DNA from: Pseudomonadota bacterium
Lineage (GTDB): Bacteria > Pseudomonadota > Gammaproteobacteria > Burkholderiales > Burkholderiaceae_B
DNA length: 6,037 nt
Direction of reading: 5' to 3'
Assembly (NCBI GenBank): GCA_023389535.1
Contig: JAEWEH010000034.1
Location: 1-6,037 of the forward strand
The notes under the pieces are model-generated. The model worked only from the letters and a program-made list of their open reading frames with translations, had not been told where the DNA came from and searched no databases. A program made the translations under genes and the position numbers. Positions within the stretch are counted from its first letter, which is position 1; each line of letters begins with the position of its first letter. Positions 5,367 through 6,037 of the stretch are shown here, one piece after another.

Positions 5367-6037
5367 TCAAGAATTTGAAGGTTCAGTGGCGGACGACCTC
5401 GCGGCCGGCGAACCGGCGGCGGGCGATCCCGCGGCGGGCGACCCCGCGGACCTTCCCAGGTAAACGTCATTCAACCTTGGGTCCGCAAGCAGATCCGGCC
5501 CCGGGCCGGAAAGCGCGTTGCGGCCCACCTGCAGGGCATAGGCATAGTGCGACAAAGGTAGGGCGGCCTTCACGTTCTGTTCCACCAGCAGCACCGATAT
5601 GCCTGAATCAGCAATGGCCACAATGCGATCGAAGACCATCTGCACGATTTGCGGCGCCAGCGCGGCGGAGGGCTCATCAAGCAGGATCAGCCGCGGGGCC
5701 AGCACCAGCGCGCGGGCGATGGCCAGCATCTGGCGCTCTCCGCCCGACAGCACTGAAGCCATTCTATGCAGCTGGGGCGCAAGCTGGGGAAAAAACCCCA
5801 GGGCGTTTTCGGTGGCGCGGCGCCGGTCGATGCCGCGCGCCAGCGCGAAATGCTCGGCCACCGTCAGGCTGGGAAAAACATTGTCGACTTGCGGCACAAA
5901 CCCCAGGCCGGCCGCGATAATTTCTTCCGGACCGAGTCCAGCCAACTCGCGGCCTTCCAGCTTCACGCTGCCGGACCGCGGGCGCAGCAGGCCGGTAATG
6001 GCCTTGAGCACGGTGGACTTGCCCGCCCCGTTGGGGC
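5367..6037 (-). CDS. livF: Branched-chain amino acid-type ABC transporter ATP-binding protein, LivF family (5' end outside the window)
   Basis: The 222 complete codons seen here are the bulk of a LivF-type ATPase. The first visible codons are the Walker A motif (PNGAGKST, 6035-6012), so the GTG at 6011 is internal and not the start. Numbering from that GTG, the other motifs are the Q-loop region FVPQVDNVFPSLTV (38-51), signature LSGGERQMLAIARAL (88-102), Walker B LILLDEP (108-114), D-loop SAALAP (115-120) and LLVEQNV (141-147), where LivF proteins carry Gln in place of the switch histidine. It ends with the usual YLG and then an extra tail of about 28 residues made of AGSPA repeats. LivF energises import of branched-chain amino acids or, in many relatives, urea, amides or aromatic and other small acids. 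Its position just before the E1/E2 genes suggests that the importer brings in the substrate of this operon. The Liv family assignment is strong, the cargo unknown. Confidence 0.92.
   Translation of the reverse strand, partial: PNGAGKSTVLKAITGLLRPRSGSVKLEGRELAGLGPEEIIAAGLGFVPQVDNVFPSLTVAEHFALARGIDRRRATENALGFFPQLAPQLHRMASVLSGGERQMLAIARALVLAPRLILLDEPSAALAPQIVQMVFDRIVAIADSGISVLLVEQNVKAALPLSHYAYALQVGRNALSGPGPDLLADPRLNDVYLGRSAGSPAAGSPAAGSPAARSSATEPSNS
5388..5447 (-). repeat. Four imperfect 15-bp tandem repeats in the end of the LivF gene
   Basis: Four consecutive 15-base units, in frame, encode AGSPA, AGSPA, AGSPA and ARSSA. On the minus strand units 1 and 2 read GCGGGGTCGCCCGCC and GCGGGATCGCCCGCC; units 3 and 4 are more diverged. 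The unit length is a multiple of three, so copy changes would lengthen or shorten the LivF tail without a frameshift. The tail follows the conserved YLG end of the family and is probably an unstructured extension. Confidence 0.85.

Noticed and set aside
4523..5920. A very long plus-strand open frame (465 codons) antisense to the E1 alpha and LivF genes
   Set aside because: It runs opposite to two strongly supported genes, its translation is rich in Arg, Ala, His and Gln without domain motifs, and long antisense frames are common in GC-rich DNA. It also spans the repeat region and an intergenic gap without change in character.

Overview
This is a GC-rich window with a compact, almost gap-free operon on the minus strand. 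Gene style suggests a proteobacterium, most likely a betaproteobacterium of the Bordetella/Achromobacter/Pusillimonas type. That placement rests on codon use, Liv-type transporter content and AcoC-like architecture; it is an inference, since no taxonomic marker is present.

Layout in the direction of transcription (high to low coordinates): (1) the 3' part of a LivF-type ABC transporter ATPase, cut by the window edge inside its Walker A motif (6037-5367); (2) a thiamine-diphosphate E1 alpha subunit (5353-4382); (3) an E1 beta subunit (4382-3408); (4) an AcoC-like 'E2' with a lipoyl domain, a peripheral-subunit-binding domain and an alpha/beta-hydrolase domain in place of the usual acyltransferase domain (3390-2101); (5) a protein with a DUF3830/cyclophilin-like N-terminal domain and an unrecognised C-terminal domain, apparently starting at a rare CTG codon (2104-1115); (6) an L-aspartate dehydrogenase-family (NadX/DUF108) protein (1118-294). 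Gaps are 13 and 17 bp, and the other junctions overlap by 1 or 4 bp, so the genes are almost certainly co-transcribed and translationally coupled. On the plus strand, bases 1-225 hold a short convergent reading frame, probably the end of a longer gene, that I cannot identify. No convincing terminator separates the converging genes.

Working model (inference): the Liv-type importer brings in a small amino-acid-like or acid substrate. The E1/E2 complex cleaves a 2-oxo acid or acetoin-like intermediate oxidatively and passes the acyl group through lipoate. The aspartate-dehydrogenase-like enzyme does an NAD(P)-linked amino/imino/oxo acid step. The cyclophilin-like protein has an unknown role. No E3 (dihydrolipoamide dehydrogenase), regulator or Liv permease/binding protein lies inside the window. 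The most interesting points are the hidden CTG-started N-terminus of gene 5, its unusual fusion, and the combination of this gene set into what looks like one uncharacterised catabolic pathway.
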